DNA of 54,333 bases from Streptomyces scopuliridis RB72 (GCF_000718095.1 NZ_JOEI01000038.1:1-54333); one strand, 5' to 3'. Counted from the first letter of the stretch, positions 1 to 7,913 are shown. Translations and numbers: made by a program. The notes: generated by a model from the letters alone, not told the origin.

Positions 1-59
1 TGTCCGGACGTAAAGCGTCGCAGCTCGCGCGAAGCGCGGTGAGGAAAGCAGTCCGGACA
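1..59. other. Hairpin-forming element at window start
   Basis: TGTCCGGAC at 1-9 pairs perfectly with GTCCGGACA at 51-59. Between the arms lies a second, bulged stem built on CTCGCGC / GCGCGGTGAG with a GAA loop (about 29-48). The shape fits a terminator of an upstream gene outside the window, or a small structured RNA. The GAGGAAAG...GTCCGG string faintly recalls the 5' conserved region of RNase P RNA, but nothing else of that RNA is present. No gene lies between here and 330. Confidence 0.4.
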
Positions 60-97
60 CGCACCTCCGGAGGCCCCGGCACCCGGCACCAGACACC

Positions 98-245
98 GCA
101 CCCCGCACCCCCGCCGGACGGCGCACCGCACCCGCACCCCCGCCGGACGGCGCACCGCACCCCGAACCCCGCCGGACGGCGCACCGCACCCCGCACCCCC
201 GCCGGACGGCGCACCCGTACCCCCGCCGGACGGCGCACCGTCCCT
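98..245. repeat. Tandem GCCGGACGGCGCAC repeats upstream of phoD operon
   Basis: The 14-mer GCCGGACGGCGCAC recurs at 113, 142, 171, 201 and 225, a period of about 29 bp with C-rich spacers. It can be read as a Pro/Arg-rich open frame, but the composition and the well-placed start at 330 argue that it is non-coding. A related motif recurs at 4505-4690. With the hairpin at 1-59 it fills the 329-base gene-free start of the window. Confidence 0.7.
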
Positions 246-329
246 CCGGGAAGTTTGGTCGCGGGCCGCCCACGGTTCACAGCCTTCTGCTGTGATTCCC
301 TGCGTCAGCTAACGACACAGGAGGCGCTT

Positions 330-914
330 GTGAACCTGCTCGTCAACGGTGACGCCGAGCGTGGGCCCGGAGGGAGCGTCGAGCCCGTAACGGTTGTCGA
401 CGGATGGGTCGTACGGGAAGGCGCGCCCGCGCTCGTCGGGTATGACGTCGGGAACGGCTACCCCACCCCCGCCGACCCGGGCCCCGCCCCCGCGCGCCGT
501 GGTAGCCGGTTCTTCTCCGGGGGGAACAGCCCCCGCACCGCGCTCGTCCAGGACGTCGCGCTGCCCGTCGCCGGGACGGTCGGCCGCGCCGCCGTGGATG
601 CCGGGCGCGTGCGGTACGCCGTGTCCGGGTGGCTCGGCGGGTACGCCACGCAGGAGGACGGCGCCAGGCTGTCGGTCGAGTTCCGCGACGGCAGGGGCAC
701 ACCCGTCGCGCTGTCCGTGCTCGGCCCGGTCACCGCGGCCGAACGGGGCGGCCGTACCGCGCTGGTCGAGCGGACCGCCGAGGCCGCCGTGCCGCCCGGC
801 GCGCGCTCCGCGCGGGTGCTGCTCGTCTTCACCCGGGCCGGCTCCGGGGTCTCCAACGACGGTTACGCCGACGCGATATCGCTGACTCTGACGGCTTCGG
901 GGGGACGGGCATGA
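330..914 (+). CDS. Small beta-rich protein coupled to phoD
   Basis: A 194-residue protein of unknown function. The GTG at 330 follows AGGAGG (319-324) with a 5-nt spacer, so I chose it over the in-frame ATG at 39, which would add repetitive Pro/Arg sequence. The N-terminus (NLLVNGDAE...GW) and the alternating hydrophobic strands resemble carbohydrate-binding or jelly-roll modules found in exported enzymes, but no signal peptide is visible. Its stop overlaps the phoD start (ATGA at 911-914), so the two are translationally coupled and probably act together in phosphate acquisition. The role is inferred from that coupling only. Confidence 0.75.
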   Translation: MNLLVNGDAERGPGGSVEPVTVVDGWVVREGAPALVGYDVGNGYPTPADPGPAPARRGSRFFSGGNSPRTALVQDVALPVAGTVGRAAVDAGRVRYAVSGWLGGYATQEDGARLSVEFRDGRGTPVALSVLGPVTAAERGGRTALVERTAEAAVPPGARSARVLLVFTRAGSGVSNDGYADAISLTLTASGGRA

Positions 915-2470
915 AACTGAACCGACGCGATCTGCTCAAGGCGGCCGGGGCCGCCGGAGCGCTCAACGTGGTCTGGCCGCTGAGCGCCGGGCTCTCGCCC
1001 GCGCGGGCCCGCGAGGCCGCCGAGGCGCTCGGCTCGACGTACGACGCCGCGCCGTTCACGCTCGGCGTCGCCTCGGGCGATCCGGGGCCCACGAGCGTCG
1101 TGCTGTGGACACGCCTCGCGCCGGAGCCGTTCGCCGAGCCCGGCGAGCAGCCGCTGGCGGAGGTCGTCGAGGTGCGCTGGGTCGTGGCCGAGGACCGGGC
1201 GCTGCGCCGGGTCGTGGCCCGGGGCACGGCGCCCGCGTCCGCGACGCTCGGGCACAGCGTGCACGTACCGGTCCATGGCCTGCGACCCGGCCGCGAGTAC
1301 TGGTACGCGTTCACCGCGCTGGGCCGTACGAGCAGGCTCGGCAGGACCAGGACCGCGCCCTCGGGACACGTGCGGAGCGTCCGCTTCGCCTCGGCCAACT
1401 GCCAGAACTACCCGCAGGGTTACTACGCGGCGCTGCGCGGGATCGCCCGCGAGCGGCTGGACTTCGTCATCCATCTCGGCGACTACATCTACGAGTACGG
1501 GCCCGAGGGCGGCGATGTCGTCCGCGACAACAACGGCCCGATGATCTACACGCTCGCCGACTACCGCAAGCGCCACGCGCTCTACAAGGGCGATCCCTCG
1601 CTGCGCGAGGCCCACGCCGCCCACCCGTGGTTCCTGACCTGGGACGACCACGAGGTCGCCAACGACTACAGCGGTACGGGCGGCGGCGCGCCGTTCCTCC
1701 AGCGCCGGGCCGCCGCCTACCAGGCGTGGTACGAGCATCTGCCGCACCGCGACGCCGGTGACTCCGCCCTGCCCGACCCGGACATCCACCGGGTACGCCG
1801 CTGGGGCGATCTGCTGGAGCTGGCCGTGCTGGATCTGCGGCAGTACCGCTCCGCGCAGAACCTCCCGGACGGCACGATCCTCGGCGCCGGCCAGAAGGCA
1901 TGGCTCAAGCGGACCGTCGACCGCGCCCCCGACTCCTGGCACATCTGGGCCAACTCGATCATGCTCAGCCAGCTGCGCGGCTCGCCCGGCGGTCGGTACA
2001 TGTTCACCGACCAGTGGGACGGCTTCCTCGCCGAGCGCAAGGAGGTGCTCGAACATGTCCGTACGAGCGGTCTTGAGGACCTCGTCGTCCTCACGGGGGA
2101 CTGGCACTCGGCGTTCGTCGACGACATCAGGCCGGACTACGACAACACCGAATCGCCCGTCATCGGTACGGAGTTCACGGCGCACTCGGTGACCTCCAGC
2201 GCGTACGACCCGGGGTGGAACGCGACCAACGGCCCGCTCATGGGCCGGGCCAATCCGCACCTCCAGTACTTCGAGGGGAACCGTTACGGCTACGACGTGT
2301 ACGAGGTGACACCGGAGCGCTTCACCACCCATATGCGGGTGATCGAGGACCGCCGGGATCCGGCCTCGCCCGTCTCGACGCTGACCACCTTCCATGTGGA
2401 CCGGGGGACGGCGGGCGCGTACGAGGACCCGGCGACGAGGAACTCGCCCGCGCAGTACCGCAGGGACTGA
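911..2470 (+). CDS. phoD: Alkaline phosphatase D, Tat-exported
   Basis: A PhoD-family phosphodiesterase/phosphomonoesterase of 519 residues. The N-terminus has a twin-arginine signal (LNRRDLLKAAGAAG) and an Ala-rich stretch ending in an ARA-type cleavage region, so it is exported folded through Tat. The PhoD metallophosphatase motifs appear in order: ANCQNYPQGYY, HLGDYIYEYG, TWDDHEVANDYSG and LTGDWHSAF, which supply the Asp/His/Asn metal ligands. The family hydrolyses phosphate esters outside the cell under phosphate limitation. It overlaps the preceding small gene by 4 nt. I saw no convincing PHO box in the repetitive DNA upstream. Confidence 0.93.
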   Translation: MKLNRRDLLKAAGAAGALNVVWPLSAGLSPARAREAAEALGSTYDAAPFTLGVASGDPGPTSVVLWTRLAPEPFAEPGEQPLAEVVEVRWVVAEDRALRRVVARGTAPASATLGHSVHVPVHGLRPGREYWYAFTALGRTSRLGRTRTAPSGHVRSVRFASANCQNYPQGYYAALRGIARERLDFVIHLGDYIYEYGPEGGDVVRDNNGPMIYTLADYRKRHALYKGDPSLREAHAAHPWFLTWDDHEVANDYSGTGGGAPFLQRRAAAYQAWYEHLPHRDAGDSALPDPDIHRVRRWGDLLELAVLDLRQYRSAQNLPDGTILGAGQKAWLKRTVDRAPDSWHIWANSIMLSQLRGSPGGRYMFTDQWDGFLAERKEVLEHVRTSGLEDLVVLTGDWHSAFVDDIRPDYDNTESPVIGTEFTAHSVTSSAYDPGWNATNGPLMGRANPHLQYFEGNRYGYDVYEVTPERFTTHMRVIEDRRDPASPVSTLTTFHVDRGTAGAYEDPATRNSPAQYRRD

Positions 2471-2478
2471 TCCGGGGC

Positions 2479-2522
2479 GCGGGACGCGTGTCACACGCGC
2501 GTACGGTTCCTCCGCGTCCCGC
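2479..2522. terminator. Stem-loop after phoD
   Basis: GCGGGACGCG (2479-2488) pairs perfectly with CGCGTCCCGC (2513-2522). A nested alternative, GCGTGT-C-ACACGC, lies at 2486-2498. There is no U-tract, which is usual for Streptomyces terminators. It lies 8 bp beyond the phoD stop and 21 bp before the next start, so it may also affect expression of the oxidoreductase. Confidence 0.45.
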
Positions 2523-2543
2523 GTCCGCCCTATCGTCAAGGTC

Positions 2544-3497
2544 ATGTTCGCCGCCTACGCAGCCCGTATTGACCGCGACCACCCCCTCGACGGCCTTGAG
2601 CTGGGCGAACGCCCGGCGCCCGAGGCGCGCCCCGGCTGGACCACCGTCACGGTGAAGGCCGCCTCGCTCAACCACCACGATCTGTGGTCGCTGCGCGGGG
2701 TCGGCCTGCCCGAGGGCAAGCTGCCGATGATCCTCGGCTGTGACGCCGCCGGTCTCGACCCGGACGGCAACGAGGTCGTCGTGCACTCCGTGATCGGCGG
2801 GGGCGACCACGGCGCCGAGCCCCGGTCGATCCTCACCGAGCACTACCAGGGCACGTTCGCCGAGCAGGTCACCGTGCCGGCCGGGAACGTACTGCCCAAG
2901 CCGCCGGAGCTCACGTTCGAACAGGCCGCCTGTCTGCCGACCGCCTGGCTGACCGCGTACCGCATGCTGTTCACCAACGCCGGTGTACGGCCCGGGGATT
3001 CGGTCCTGGTCCAGGGCGCGGGCGGCGGGGTCGCCACGGCGGCCATTGTCCTCGGCAGCGCAGCGGGACTACGGGTGTACGCGACCAGCCGCGACGAGGC
3101 CAAGCGGGCGCGCGCGGTCGAACTGGGCGCGCAGGAGGCGTACGAGCCGGGCGCGCGGCTGCCGCACCGGGTGGACGCCGTCATCGAGACGGTGGGCGCC
3201 GCGACGTGGTCGCACTCCATCAAGTGCCTCCGGCGCGGCGGCACGCTGGTGATCTCGGGCGCGACGAGCGGCGACCGCCCGGCCCACGCCGAGCTGACCC
3301 GGATCTTCTTCCTCGAACTGAGGGTCATCGGCTCGACGATGGGGTCGAGGGACGAGCTGGAGGACCTGCTCGCCTTCTGCGCGGTGAAGGGCGTACGGCC
3401 GGTGATCGACGAGGTGCTGCCGCTGGAGCGGGCGCGGGAGGGCTTCGAGCGGATGGCGGCGGGCGAGCTGTTCGGCAAGGTCGTACTGACCCCCTGA
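2544..3497 (+). CDS. Zinc-binding-dehydrogenase / quinone oxidoreductase family protein
   Basis: A medium-chain dehydrogenase/reductase of 317 residues. It has an N-terminal GroES-like fold (SLNHHDLWSLRG, GCDAAGLDPDGNEV) and a nucleotide-binding Rossmann segment (VQGAGGGVATAAIVL, then LRVYATS). The residues expected to bind catalytic zinc in alcohol dehydrogenases are not evident, so it is more like the NADPH quinone reductase/alkene reductase branch. The substrate cannot be deduced. The start is ATG 2544; the frame is open further upstream but runs through the hairpin. It ends just before the palindromic operators of the next gene. Confidence 0.85.
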   Translation: MFAAYAARIDRDHPLDGLELGERPAPEARPGWTTVTVKAASLNHHDLWSLRGVGLPEGKLPMILGCDAAGLDPDGNEVVVHSVIGGGDHGAEPRSILTEHYQGTFAEQVTVPAGNVLPKPPELTFEQAACLPTAWLTAYRMLFTNAGVRPGDSVLVQGAGGGVATAAIVLGSAAGLRVYATSRDEAKRARAVELGAQEAYEPGARLPHRVDAVIETVGAATWSHSIKCLRRGGTLVISGATSGDRPAHAELTRIFFLELRVIGSTMGSRDELEDLLAFCAVKGVRPVIDEVLPLERAREGFERMAAGELFGKVVLTP

Positions 3498-3501
3498 CGC
3501 C

Positions 3502-3548
3502 GTCAACCTTTGTTGACAACGCCTCCCATGTCAACGTACGTTGACGTC
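3502..3548 (+). promoter_or_regulatory. Twin GTCAAC/GTTGAC operators over a leaderless promoter
   Basis: Two inverted repeats lie 28 bp apart: GTCAAC-CTTT-GTTGAC (3502-3517) and the perfect GTCAACGTACGTTGAC (3530-3545). The first contains an ideal -35 (TTGACA, 3513-3518) and the second contains TACGTT (3537-3542), 18 bp downstream, as a -10. A start site about 7 nt beyond the -10 would fall at the ATG at 3549, which has no Shine-Dalgarno sequence, so a leaderless transcript is predicted. A repressor bound to both sites would cover the whole promoter. Confidence 0.65.
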
Positions 3549-3758
3549 ATGACCGAAGCAACGGATCTCGCCGAACGGGCGGGTGACCGCGACCCCCGGG
3601 TCGGGCTGAGGGCGGTCGCCGCGCTGCGGCGGCTGTTGGAGCAGCTCGAAGCGGTACAGGTGCGCAGCGCCCGCAACCAGGGCTGGTCGTGGCAGGAGAT
3701 CGCGGACGAGCTGGGCGTCAGCCGGCAGGCCGCGCACAAGAAGCACGGGAGGCAGTGA
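3549..3758 (+). CDS. Small HTH DNA-binding protein paired with Clp-N protein
   Basis: A 69-residue protein whose C-terminal half is a helix-turn-helix (GWSWQEIADELGVSRQAAHKKHG). The N-terminal half is a leucine-rich helix likely to dimerise. Start ATG 3549 is preferred over the ATG at 3510 because the latter would run through the operator palindromes. It overlaps the next gene by one base (TGATG), indicating coupling. Likely an autoregulator acting on the twin palindromes directly in front of it; that target is inference from position. Confidence 0.82.
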   Translation: MTEATDLAERAGDRDPRVGLRAVAALRRLLEQLEAVQVRSARNQGWSWQEIADELGVSRQAAHKKHGRQ

Positions 3759-4321
3759 TGTTCGAACGGTTCACCCAGGGCGCCCGCGGTGTGGTCGCCG
3801 GCGCCGTCAGGCACTCCGAGCGCAAGGGCGCGGACACGGTCACTGACGAGCACCTGCTGCTGGCGCTCCTCGACCAGCAGGGCACCCGCGCGTCCTTCGC
3901 GCTGACCGCGCTCGGTATCACCGACCGGCGGGAGTCCCTGGAAGACGCGTTCGCCCAGGCGCGCAGGCGGGGCGGACTGACGAAGGCGGACGCGGACGCG
4001 CTGGCCGGGATCGGGATCGACGTGGGGGAGATCGTCTCGAAGGTCGAGGAGGCCCACGGGGAAGGCGCGATGCAGGTCGGCAAGAGGCTGCGGCGATGGT
4101 GGTCGGGGCACCGGGGCTTCACTCCGGCGGCGAAGGCCACGCTGGAGAAGTCACTGCGGATCGCACTGGGCCGCGGCGACCGCCACATCGGCGACGAACA
4201 CCTCCTGCTCGCGCTGACGGCCCGGCCGGGGCTGGTGTCGGAGGTCCTGGCGGACCACGGAGCGACGTACGCGACGGTGGAACGCGCGATGTTCGGCGGC
4301 GGCCTGTCGCAGGCGAGCTGA
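3758..4321 (+). CDS. Clp N-terminal-domain protein without ATPase
   Basis: A 187-residue protein made of two Clp-N (ClpA/C N-domain) repeats, seen as the duplicated motif DEHLLLAL at about residues 29-36 and 147-154. A charged linker (KRLRRWWSGHRG) joins them. There are no Walker motifs, so it is not an unfoldase. Stand-alone Clp-N proteins may bind substrates or adaptors, or compete with ClpC. It is coupled to the HTH gene upstream, suggesting a two-gene stress-response unit. SD-like GGGAGG lies at 3747-3752, just before the ATG. Confidence 0.85.
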   Translation: MFERFTQGARGVVAGAVRHSERKGADTVTDEHLLLALLDQQGTRASFALTALGITDRRESLEDAFAQARRRGGLTKADADALAGIGIDVGEIVSKVEEAHGEGAMQVGKRLRRWWSGHRGFTPAAKATLEKSLRIALGRGDRHIGDEHLLLALTARPGLVSEVLADHGATYATVERAMFGGGLSQAS

Positions 4322-4504
4322 CGACAACGTCGCTTGTGCGGGCGGTGAAGGGGGGCGCGCAGGGGTCGTGTCCGGGACACTGAAGCGTGATGTGTGGCGC
4401 ACGACCGCCCGTCTTCTGACTGTGGGCAGCTGCGCGCCGTACGGGGGTCCGGGGGTGTCCCCCCGGGAAAGCACAGCATGCCGTCCCGGGCGCGAGCCCC
4501 GAAG

Positions 4505-4690
4505 CGCACCCCGGCGACAACCCGCACTCGACCACCGGCCCCGGCCGCAACGCACCCCGGTCAACGCCCCCCGCCGGAGGCGCACCGCACTCGACCACCG
4601 GCCCCGGCCGCAACGCACCCCGGTCAACGCCCCCCGCCGGAGGCGCACCGCACCCGACCACCGGCCCCCGCCGAAACGCACCCCGGACAC
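4505..4690. repeat. 63-bp tandem repeat in the gap after the Clp-N gene
   Basis: CGCACCCCGG recurs at 4505, 4551, 4614 and 4677. The last three are 63 bp apart and the sequence between them is almost identical. Each unit contains CCGCCGGAGGCGCACCGCAC, close to the repeat at 113-240. The array fills much of the 376-base gene-free stretch (4322-4697) between convergent genes; the first part of that gap shows no other feature. Non-coding on composition. Confidence 0.75.
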
Positions 4691-4697
4691 CGCCCCG

Positions 4698-5639
4698 TCA
4701 CTCGTTGCGCGCGCGCAACACCTCTCCAATTCGCGTCGCCGCCGCGGACAAGTGCCGCCTCGCCTCCGTCAGTTGCGCCTCCGTCACTCCGTTGTCCCGC
4801 GCCGCGTCGCGGATGTCGTCGCGGAAGCGGTCCAGCAGACGGTCCAGGTCGCGTGCCGGGTCGCCCGTTCGGGGGGTGTCCTCCGCCCAGGCCGGGTCGG
4901 GCTCCGTCTGTGGGGCGGGTGGCGGTTTGCGGGTGGACCAGGCCGTGCCCGCCAGGCCGCTCAGCTGGTCGGCCAGTTCGGACATGCCTTCGCGTACGCC
5001 GGTCGGCCAGTCGCCCCGTACGAAGTGGTCCTGGACCTGGTCCTGGACCTGCTTCGCGATGCGCTGCACCGTCTCGCGGGTCTGCTGCGCGTCCTCGCGG
5101 GCCCGGCGGGACTCGTCCTTCGCCCGGCGCGCCTGCTCCTTCCACTCCTGCTTCGCGCGCTTGAGCTCCTCCTTGGCCGCGCGCCAGGAGTCGTTGTCCC
5201 CGAAGGCCGACTCCCAGTCCGTCCGCGCGCCGGTCTTGCGGCTCTCGCCCTTGCGGGTCTCGGAGGCCGCCGCGCGCATCTCGCTGCGCAGCTGGCCCGC
5301 CGCGCCCCGTACGTCGTCACGTATCTCCGCGGCCAGCTCGGCCACGGACTCGCGGATCTCCAGCTCCAGGTCGGCCAGCTCGCCGCCGCGTCCGGCCAGT
5401 TCGGCGCGGCCCGCGTCGGTGATCGAGTAGACCTTGCGGCCGCCCTCGGTGGCATGCGTGACGAGGCCCTCGGCCTCCAGCTTGGCCAGCCGCGGGTAGA
5501 CCGTGCCGGCGGACGGCGCGTACAGGCCCTGGAAGCGTTCCTCCAGGAGGCGGATCACTTCGTAGCCGTGGCGCGGCGCCTCGTCGAGGAGCTTGAGCAG
5601 ATAGAGGCGGAGTCGGCCGTGGGCGAAGACCGGAGGCAT
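4698..5639 (-). CDS. PadR-family regulator with long coiled-coil tail
   Basis: A 313-residue regulator. The N-terminal 80 residues are a PadR winged helix (RLYLLKLLDEAPRHGYEVI, GTVYPRLAKLEAEGLV, YSITDAGRAEL). A long charged, helical region rich in Lys/Glu/Arg (about residues 90-230) follows, then a C-terminal DPARDLDRLLDRFRDDI segment. Typical PadR proteins have 110-200 residues, so the extension is unusual and probably forms an oligomerising coiled coil. It starts 2 nt after the DUF4097 gene stops, so the two form an operon, with the SD AGGAGC inside the preceding gene's end. Predicted to repress its own operon through the ATATCGCG sites at 6580-6613. Confidence 0.9.
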   Translation of the reverse strand: MPPVFAHGRLRLYLLKLLDEAPRHGYEVIRLLEERFQGLYAPSAGTVYPRLAKLEAEGLVTHATEGGRKVYSITDAGRAELAGRGGELADLELEIRESVAELAAEIRDDVRGAAGQLRSEMRAAASETRKGESRKTGARTDWESAFGDNDSWRAAKEELKRAKQEWKEQARRAKDESRRAREDAQQTRETVQRIAKQVQDQVQDHFVRGDWPTGVREGMSELADQLSGLAGTAWSTRKPPPAPQTEPDPAWAEDTPRTGDPARDLDRLLDRFRDDIRDAARDNGVTEAQLTEARRHLSAAATRIGEVLRARNE

Positions 5640-5641
5640 GG

Positions 5642-6544
5642 TCAGAGCTCCTTCGTGTCGGACGGCACCGTGCCGGCCGGGGAGGGGGCGGGGGAGTCGT
5701 ACGGGTCGTCCTCCGCCGGCGGCCTTCTGAGCAGCGCGATCGAGCCGGACACCGTGGTCGCCTTGAGCGTGCCCGTGCCCGCCCCCAGCGTGCCGGTGAT
5801 CTTGTGCGCGCCCCACTGGCCGCTGACCCGCAGATCGTCGAACGCGTTGGAGACGGCGCCGCTCGCCGTGTTCACCTCGACCCGCGCGTCCGTGGGGTGC
5901 GGCAGCCGGATCGCGATCTCGCCCGAGACCGTGGTCAGCTTGATGTCGGTGGGCTCGCCCGCCGGGTCGAGGTCGACGACCATGTCGCCGCTGACCGAGT
6001 CGGCCCGTACGGACGATCCCGCGCCCTCGATGACCGTCAGATCCCCCGAGACGGACTGGAAGCGGAGGCCGCCGGTCACCGCCTGGGCCTCCACATTGCC
6101 GGAGACCGTGTTGGCGCGTACCTGGCCGGACAGGCCCACGAGCGCGGTGTCGCCGCTGACGCCCCGGACGTCCGTACGTCCCCGTACCCCCGAGACCACG
6201 GCCCCCGCGCCGACCACGCCGACCTCGACCTCCGTCCCGGCGGGGACCGCGACGGAGACGACCGCGCTGCGGTGCCTTCGCTTGCCGTCCAGCCACTTGA
6301 GGAAGTCCTTCCAGGGCAGGTCCTCGTAGGCGACCGTGAGCGTGGAACCGCTTCTGGTCACGATCAGCGGCGGGCCCTCGATCGCGGAGATCTCCAGATG
6401 GGCGCCGCCCTGTTCGTTCAGTACGGCCTCGTCCATGCCGACGACGTTCACGGTCCCGTTGACCACCCGGACATTGAGCGCGGTCACCGGGTCGTCGAAG
6501 GTGAGCTTTCTCGGCTCGGCGACTTCCCACGTCGACTCTGCCAT
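5642..6544 (-). CDS. DUF4097 beta-strand-repeat protein
   Basis: A 300-residue protein of short repeated beta strands with the recurring pattern VSGD/VSGN/VSGE (DTALVGLSG, NTVSGNVEA, SVSGDLTV, SVSGDMVVD, TVSGEIAI), typical of DUF4097 right-handed beta-helix-like domains. No signal peptide or membrane segment is evident, so it is probably cytoplasmic. The start ATG 6544 follows AGGAGG (complement of 6553-6558) at 8 nt; the frame is open further upstream to 6667 but lacks an SD. DUF4097 genes commonly sit beside PadR or anti-sigma regulators; the biochemical role is unknown. Confidence 0.88.
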   Translation of the reverse strand: MAESTWEVAEPRKLTFDDPVTALNVRVVNGTVNVVGMDEAVLNEQGGAHLEISAIEGPPLIVTRSGSTLTVAYEDLPWKDFLKWLDGKRRHRSAVVSVAVPAGTEVEVGVVGAGAVVSGVRGRTDVRGVSGDTALVGLSGQVRANTVSGNVEAQAVTGGLRFQSVSGDLTVIEGAGSSVRADSVSGDMVVDLDPAGEPTDIKLTTVSGEIAIRLPHPTDARVEVNTASGAVSNAFDDLRVSGQWGAHKITGTLGAGTGTLKATTVSGSIALLRRPPAEDDPYDSPAPSPAGTVPSDTKEL

Positions 6545-6576
6545 GGTGCTGACCTCCTGAGGCCCCGGCGGAACGC

Positions 6577-6628
6577 AACATATCGCGTCTCTTGATGAAC
6601 ACGATATATCGCGGTTAACGGAAGTCAA
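6577..6628 (-). promoter_or_regulatory. Promoter and PadR-type operators of the DUF4097-padR operon
   Basis: The perfect palindrome CGATATATCG (6602-6611) and two direct ATATCGCG copies (6580-6587 and 6606-6613, 26 bp apart) form an AT-rich island in GC-rich DNA. Reading the minus strand, TTGACT (6628-6623) and TATCGT (6606-6601) make a -35/-10 pair with a 16-bp spacer. The palindrome covers the -10, as expected for a repressor site. ATAT-containing palindromes are typical of PadR binding; autoregulation is inferred. Confidence 0.6.
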
Positions 6629-6716
6629 GGCCGGGTGGCCGAACCCGCCGGGCGCAACTGTGGCCACCCGGCGGTCACGGTGCCCATATCAGGGCAAAGT
6701 GCCCTAGCGTAAGGCT

Positions 6717-7523
6717 ATGAACGCGACTTCCGTGGGGGCTCTGCTGCTCTGCCGGGCCGAGCCGGCGGTGGTACGGCCCGCTGCCCATCTGCTCCGCGAA
6801 CGGCTGCTGCTCGCCCCGGCGGGCGAGGGCTGGACCGTGCTGGTCCCCGAGGGCAAGCCCTGGCTGCACGGCGACCACCCGGTCGACCGGGTGGTCGTCA
6901 GCTGGGCCACCGCGCTCGCCGTCGGCTCCAACTGGCCGGTTCTCGCCCTGTGGTGGGACGCGGGCCGGGCCGGCTACACCCTGGCGGCCGGCTTCCGGCG
7001 CACCGTCGGCTATGTCTGGCTTGAGGACGGCACGCCCGCCGGGGAGGACGAGGCGATGCGTACGTTCGCGGCCCGCCTCGGCCTCGATCCCGTACTGGAT
7101 CTCCAGGCCCTGGAGCCGCTGACCCGCCAGGACCCGGAGGCCGACTCCCGGGGCAGGCTCCGCGAGCTGGCCGCGTTCCTCACCCGTACCGGCCTCGTGC
7201 TTCCGGCCGGTCTCACCCCGGGCGAGCCGGCCGACCGGCTGCGCGAGGTCGCGCGCATCCAGCCGGGCGCCGAGCAGCTCGAATGGGCGGGCTGGCGCGA
7301 CACCGTACGGGCCGAGCTGGATGTGGTGGAGGACGGGCCGCTCGGCCCCTGGCTGCGCGGCCCCAAGGCCCGGCTGCTCGCCGCCGCCCAACTCACGACG
7401 GGCGTGCCGCTGGTCCTCTGGGCGGCCCGCCGCCGGAGCGCCGGCTGGGCCTTCGCGGGCGCGCTGCTCGTCACGCACGGCGTGCTGGGACTCGCGTACG
7501 ACCGGTTCCGCGCCCAGGAATGA
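6717..7523 (+). CDS. Conserved hypothetical protein with C-terminal membrane segments
   Basis: A 268-residue protein I do not recognise. The body is acidic and globular (WTVLVPEGKPWLHGDHPVDRV, VGYVWLEDG). Residues about 220-260 contain two hydrophobic stretches (LLAAAQLTTGVPLVLWAA and WAFAGALLVTHGVLGLAY) joined by RRRSAG, consistent with a hairpin membrane anchor and the bulk in the cytoplasm. The start is ATG 6717 in the divergent region opposite the DUF4097 operon. It stands alone, with the convergent small gene at 7566 downstream. No function can be assigned. Confidence 0.72.
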   Translation: MNATSVGALLLCRAEPAVVRPAAHLLRERLLLAPAGEGWTVLVPEGKPWLHGDHPVDRVVVSWATALAVGSNWPVLALWWDAGRAGYTLAAGFRRTVGYVWLEDGTPAGEDEAMRTFAARLGLDPVLDLQALEPLTRQDPEADSRGRLRELAAFLTRTGLVLPAGLTPGEPADRLREVARIQPGAEQLEWAGWRDTVRAELDVVEDGPLGPWLRGPKARLLAAAQLTTGVPLVLWAARRRSAGWAFAGALLVTHGVLGLAYDRFRAQE

Positions 7524-7565
7524 GGCCGGGGTCGTGCGGGGCCGGGTATAGGGCCGCCGTACGGG

Positions 7566-7751
7566 CTATTCGTCGTCCTCGTCCTCGTCGTCCAGCCGCG
7601 CCAGCCATGTCGCGAGACGTTCGACCGGGACCTCGAAATCGGGATTGAGGTCGACGAACGTACGCAGCTGTTCGGCCAGCCACTCGAAAGTGACCTCCTC
7701 CTCGCCGCGCCGTTTCTCCAGTTCCTCGATCCCACGGTCGGTGAAGTACAT
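7566..7751 (-). CDS. Small acidic protein, DUF6104-like
   Basis: A 61-residue protein beginning MYFTDRGIEELEKRRG and ending in an acidic DDEDEDDE tail. The sequence matches a very short, highly conserved Streptomyces protein that I associate with DUF6104 (recognition from memory). It is predicted to be mostly helical and cytoplasmic. The short length, low-complexity acidic end and conserved N-terminus suggest a small regulatory or binding protein. Function unknown. It converges on the gene at 6717. Confidence 0.75.
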   Translation of the reverse strand: MYFTDRGIEELEKRRGEEEVTFEWLAEQLRTFVDLNPDFEVPVERLATWLARLDDEDEDDE

Positions 7752-7913
7752 GGAATCAGCCTAATGCCTGGTGAGAGGGGTGGGAGGACCGGGAGCGAGG
7801 TCCCCGCCGCCGCCGAGAACCATCCGGGTGCGCGCCGCCGTCCTTTCCCGTGACCCTCGCGCAGGCTCTCTACTGCCGTTAACCTGCGGGGAATTGGGGG
7901 AACGGGGGAAGTC

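Noticed and set aside
1..59. RNase P RNA or other known RNA
   Set aside because: Only a short GAGGAAAG...GTCCGG resemblance is present; the rest of the conserved RNase P core is missing.
98..245. CRISPR array
   Set aside because: Period of about 29 bp but no unique spacers of constant length and no cas genes; it is a simple tandem repeat.
39..329. Coding extension upstream of the small phoD-linked gene
   Set aside because: The translation is Pro/Arg/Thr repeats made by the 29-bp DNA repeat, and a strong AGGAGG-GTG start exists at 330.
4368..6329. 653-codon plus-strand frame over the PadR/DUF4097 genes
   Set aside because: Antisense shadow; it also runs through the 63-bp repeat array.
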